A stretch of DNA of 8,043 nucleotides from Betaproteobacteria bacterium (GTDB taxonomy: Bacteria; Pseudomonadota; Gammaproteobacteria; Burkholderiales; SG8-41): contig JAHZNX010000192.1 in the NCBI GenBank assembly GCA_020028375.1, positions 1-8,043 on the forward strand. Direction: 5' to 3'. Below the pieces are notes generated by a model. That model ran no database searches. It worked only from the letters and a program-made list of their open reading frames with translations, and was not told the origin of the DNA. Position numbers and translations under genes: made by a program. This document shows, one piece after another, positions 5,721-8,043 of this stretch (the stretch's first letter is position 1; every line of letters begins with the position of its first letter).

Positions 5721-6878
5721 GTGAATAGGCGCGAGTTCCTGAATGCGGTCGGGGCGGCCACGGTTACTGCGTGGACGCCCGGAATGGCGTTTGCGCAAAG
5801 GACGGGCGCAGGCTACGACCGCTTGCTGGTGCTGGTGGAGCTGAAAGGCGGCAACGACGGCCTGAATACCGTTGTGCCCTACGCCGACCCGGCCTACTCG
5901 GGGCTGCGGCCGCGGCTTGCGATTCCGCGCGATCAGGTGCTCCAGCTCGACCCGCAGGCGGGTTTCCATCCGGCGCTGGAACCGCTGATGGCCTCGTGGA
6001 AGAGCCACGAGCTGGCGGTGGTGCAAGGCGTGGGCTATCCCGGCGCGAACCTCTCCCACTTCCGCTCGATCGACATCTGGGACACCGCGTCGAACAGCAA
6101 CGAGTATCTGACGGACGGCTGGCTCGCCCGCGCATTTGCGGCGAGTCCGGCGCCGGCCGCGTTCGCCGCCGACGCCGTGGTGGTGGGCGGCGCCGAGATG
6201 GGGCCGTTGCGGGGCGGCGTGCGTGCGATCGCCCTGGCGAGCCCGGAGCAGTTCCTGCGCCAGGCGCGTTACGCGGCGCCGGCCGGGCAGGGACGCAACG
6301 CGGCCCTCCACCACATTCTCCGCGTCGAGGAGAACATCGCGCAGGCCGCCGCCCGCCTGAGCGGCAACCGCGCCTTCGCCACCGAATTTCCGACTAATCC
6401 GTTCGGCAATGCCGTGCGGACGACGGCCCAGCTTGTCGCCGGCGAGGCGGGAATAGCGGCGGTCAAGATCGCGCTGGGCGGTTTCGATACCCACAGCGGA
6501 CAGCCGGGACGCCACGCGCAGCTGCTCAAGGCGCTGGCGGAGGGCCTGGCCGCGCTGAAGCTTGCGCTCGTGGAGCTCAACCGCTGGGATTCGACCCTGG
6601 TCATGACCTATTCCGAGTTCGGGCGCCGGCCCCGTGAGAACCTCTCGAGCGGAACCGACCACGGCACTGCCAGCGCCCATTTCCTGCTCGGCGGCCGGGT
6701 GAAAGGCGGACTGTATGGCATGCCGCCCGCGCTCTCGCGCCTGGACGGCAACGGCAACTTGCCGTTCGCGGTGGATTTTCGCGATCTCTACGCCACCGTC
6801 CTGGAACGGTGGTGGGGTGCGGACCCCACGCGCGCGCTGAAGGCCCGCTTCGCCCCGCTGGACGTCGTTCGCGTCTGA
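5721..6878 (+). CDS. DUF1501 family protein with Tat signal
   Basis: The 385-residue product starts at GTG 5721, seven bases after a strong GGAGG (5709-5713). The N-terminus MNRREFLNAVGAATVTAWTPGMAFAQ has the twin-arginine motif NRREFL and an AFA|Q cleavage site, so it should be exported folded by Tat. DUF1501 belongs to the alkaline phosphatase/sulfatase-like fold. Conserved stretches are LVLVELKGGNDGLNTVVPY (36-54), NLSHFRSIDIWDT (110-122), GGFDTHSGQ (253-261), TYSEFGRRP (296-304), GTDHGTASAH (311-320) and VDFRDLYATVL (351-361). Asp256/His258, Glu299 and Asp313/His314 are plausible metal ligands by analogy with the fold. No substrate is known. The DUF1800 gene 88 bp upstream is its usual genomic partner, and the two are probably co-transcribed. 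Confidence 0.94.
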   Translation: MNRREFLNAVGAATVTAWTPGMAFAQRTGAGYDRLLVLVELKGGNDGLNTVVPYADPAYSGLRPRLAIPRDQVLQLDPQAGFHPALEPLMASWKSHELAVVQGVGYPGANLSHFRSIDIWDTASNSNEYLTDGWLARAFAASPAPAAFAADAVVVGGAEMGPLRGGVRAIALASPEQFLRQARYAAPAGQGRNAALHHILRVEENIAQAAARLSGNRAFATEFPTNPFGNAVRTTAQLVAGEAGIAAVKIALGGFDTHSGQPGRHAQLLKALAEGLAALKLALVELNRWDSTLVMTYSEFGRRPRENLSSGTDHGTASAHFLLGGRVKGGLYGMPPALSRLDGNGNLPFAVDFRDLYATVLERWWGADPTRALKARFAPLDVVRV

Positions 6879-6901
6879 GCGTCCCGGGCGGTCCCGGCGC
6901 T

Positions 6902-6926
6902 GCCGCGGCAGTCATGAAGCCGCGGC
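6902..6926 (+). terminator. GC-rich hairpin after the DUF1501 gene, possible terminator
   Basis: GCCGCGGC (6902-6909), a 9-base loop and GCCGCGGC (6919-6926) form a perfect 8-bp GC stem 23 bases after the stop codon. There is no U-tract, so it is not a classical intrinsic terminator. It may slow polymerase or protect the mRNA end. Confidence 0.3.
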
Positions 6927-7074
6927 CGCCATCCGGTGCGCGCGATGACGGTGGCATCCTATCGGCCGGCCGACCGGAGGCCCGGCGCATGGGTGATTCG
7001 TCCCCGTGGCGGGAAGGGTCCACATCGTATGCATGCCGTCGGCCGGCATCCTCGCTTCGACGCCCCCAAACCGC

Positions 7075-7080
7075 TAAAAT
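7075..7080 (+). promoter_or_regulatory. Candidate -10 box (TAAAAT) for the DGQHR gene
   Basis: TAAAAT lies 68 bases before the ATG at 7149, in an AT-richer pocket of a GC-rich gap. No good TTGACA is found 16-18 bases upstream (the bases around 7052-7057 read TCGCTT), so the call rests on the -10 box and position only. Confidence 0.4.
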
Positions 7081-7088
7081 GCCGCATT

Positions 7089-7112
7089 GCCGCCCGCTTG
7101 CACGCGGGCGGC
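7089..7112 (+). other. Strong hairpin in the presumed 5' leader of the DGQHR gene
   Basis: GCCGCCCGC (7089-7097), loop TTGCAC, GCGGGCGGC (7104-7112) form a perfect 9-bp GC stem. If transcription starts about seven bases after the TAAAAT box, the hairpin would be at or near the very 5' end of the message, a place where stems protect RNA. No T-run follows, so a terminator reading is less likely. Confidence 0.45.
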
Positions 7113-7148
7113 CTCAGTTTGCCGGTCCGGGACCCATAACAGGACAAC

Positions 7149-8043
7149 ATGGCCATACTAGCGACGCGCATCCGCCAGAAGGACGGGACCTTCTTCTTCG
7201 TGAGCTACCCGGCGAAGGACATCCTCGCCAAGGTGCGCTTCATCAGCCGCTTCTACGGCGAGGGGGAGCAGATCGCGCCGCAGGTGATCTCGCAGAGCGA
7301 CGAGATCGCGCAGTTCATCGCCCGCATCGAGCACAGCGACGTGGCGTTCCAGCGCCAGCTCTCGCGCGCCAAGGTGCGGGCGCTCAAGAACTTCTACGAG
7401 ATGGCGGTGAACCAGCCGCCGATCCCCGGCACGGTGCTGTTGTTCTCCCCCGAGAAGCTCGCCTTCCAGCCCCTCGCCTCCGAGCAGACCGTCGGGCACC
7501 TGCAGGAGCCCGTCTCCAAGTTCCTGATCATCGACGGCCAGCACCGCCTGGCGGCGCTTAACTTCTACCTGCGCGAGCGCCCGGGGGAAGGCAACAACAT
7601 CCACGTGCCGTGCGTCATCTTCGACGGGCGCACCGAGGACTTCGCCGCGGAGATGTTCGTCATCATCAATTCCACGCCGACCCGCATCAACAAGAGCCAC
7701 CTGGTGGACCTCTACGAGCGGATCTCGTGGGCCGAGCCCGACCGGCGCTTTGCCGCGCGCCTGGTGGACAAGCTCTACCGGGAAGGCGACAGCCCGCTCC
7801 GCTACCGCATCAACCGCCTCGGCGGGCGCAGCCAGCAGGAGAAATGGATACTGCAGGCGGAGCTGTTCAACGAGCTCCACCGCTGGGTGAGCGGGGAGTG
7901 GCGCAAGATCCAGCGCTCGGGACACGCCATGCGCGAGATCGACCGCTATTACGTCATGGTGCGCGACTTCTTCAAGGCCTGCCAGAAGGTGTGGGGCACC
8001 GCCTGGGGGCACCCCAACTACATGGTGACGAAGCCCGTTACCC
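7149..8043 (+). CDS. DGQHR-domain (DndB-like) protein, 3' truncated by the window
   Basis: The ATG at 7149 is preceded by AGGA four bases away, and the frame is open to the end of the window (298 codons). The diagnostic motif FLIIDGQHRLAAL has DGQHR at residues 129-133. Other family-like stretches are NQPPIPGTVLLFS (88-100), VPCVIFDG (153-160) and FVIINSTPTRINKSHL (170-185). DGQHR proteins include DndB, the regulator of DNA phosphorothioation, and proteins of 7-deazaguanine DNA-modification loci; many others are orphans of unknown role. DndB-like proteins are typically some 350-400 residues, so perhaps a quarter is missing. No dnd, dpd or restriction gene is visible upstream, and the gene is separated from DUF1501 by 270 bp with its own candidate promoter, so it is probably an independent unit. 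Its function cannot be settled here. Confidence 0.9.
   Translation, partial: MAILATRIRQKDGTFFFVSYPAKDILAKVRFISRFYGEGEQIAPQVISQSDEIAQFIARIEHSDVAFQRQLSRAKVRALKNFYEMAVNQPPIPGTVLLFSPEKLAFQPLASEQTVGHLQEPVSKFLIIDGQHRLAALNFYLRERPGEGNNIHVPCVIFDGRTEDFAAEMFVIINSTPTRINKSHLVDLYERISWAEPDRRFAARLVDKLYREGDSPLRYRINRLGGRSQQEKWILQAELFNELHRWVSGEWRKIQRSGHAMREIDRYYVMVRDFFKACQKVWGTAWGHPNYMVTKPVT

Noticed and set aside
5553..6680. Long minus-strand frame opposite DUF1501
   Set aside because: It is a shadow of the DUF1501 gene and its N-terminal half translates the 14-bp repeat array (VTRHPYLVT-type spurious peptide).
6936..7139. Small plus-strand frame in the gap before the DGQHR gene
   Set aside because: Its translation is Arg/Pro/His-rich with no ribosome site, and it spans the candidate promoter and leader hairpin.
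7158..8012. Minus-strand frame of 284 codons at the right end
   Set aside because: It is the antisense shadow of the DGQHR gene, rich in Ala/Val/Leu/His, without a recognisable motif.

Overview
The window is dense, GC-rich bacterial chromosome. It holds eight protein-coding genes, of which the first and last run off the edges, and the intergenic DNA is rich in small repeats. The OmpR/EnvZ pair is very close to the proteobacterial type. The dispersed elements (a dRS3/REP-like hairpin with the core TTCCCGC-N4-GCGGGAA and a GTGACGAG-type 14-bp tandem array) and the codon use suggest a betaproteobacterium, perhaps an environmental Burkholderiales, Nitrosomonadales or Rhodocyclales lineage. The exact taxon is inference; no rRNA or tRNA gene is present to fix it.

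Layout. 1-537 (+) is the C-terminal part of an SMP-30/gluconolactonase-like beta-propeller protein. It meets, tail to tail and with overlapping stop codons, an operon on the minus strand: ompR (2563 to 1838) followed by envZ (1841 to 534), joined by a GTGA start/stop overlap. Upstream of ompR lies a striking 49-bp imperfect palindrome made of four 10-bp-phased TTTGT half-sites, a good candidate for an OmpR-type operator. From 2740 onward everything reads on the plus strand. A perfect TATAAT leads into three small genes for exported proteins: 88 aa, 91 aa, and a 191-aa protein with two EF-hands and an internally duplicated Cys-rich 40-residue repeat. A dRS3-like repeat sits between the first and second. 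Next come a DUF1800 protein and a DUF1501 protein, a widespread linked pair of unknown function; the second has a twin-arginine signal. A 14-bp tandem repeat separates them. After a 270-bp gap with hairpins and a candidate promoter, a DGQHR-domain (DndB-like) gene begins at 7149 and runs off the right edge.

How they may work together. OmpR/EnvZ is a membrane-stress or osmosensing two-component system. Its presumed operator lies in the shared upstream region, so the neighbouring secreted-protein gene may belong to its regulon (inference). The EF-hand protein, DUF1800 and DUF1501 genes are co-directional and closely spaced, and all their products look exported, which suggests one envelope-associated unit. 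The DGQHR protein belongs to a family best known from DNA-modification and defence loci, but no partner gene is visible here. The least explained parts are the EF-hand/Cys-repeat plus DUF1800/DUF1501 cluster and the apparently repeat-derived N-terminus of the DUF1800 protein.
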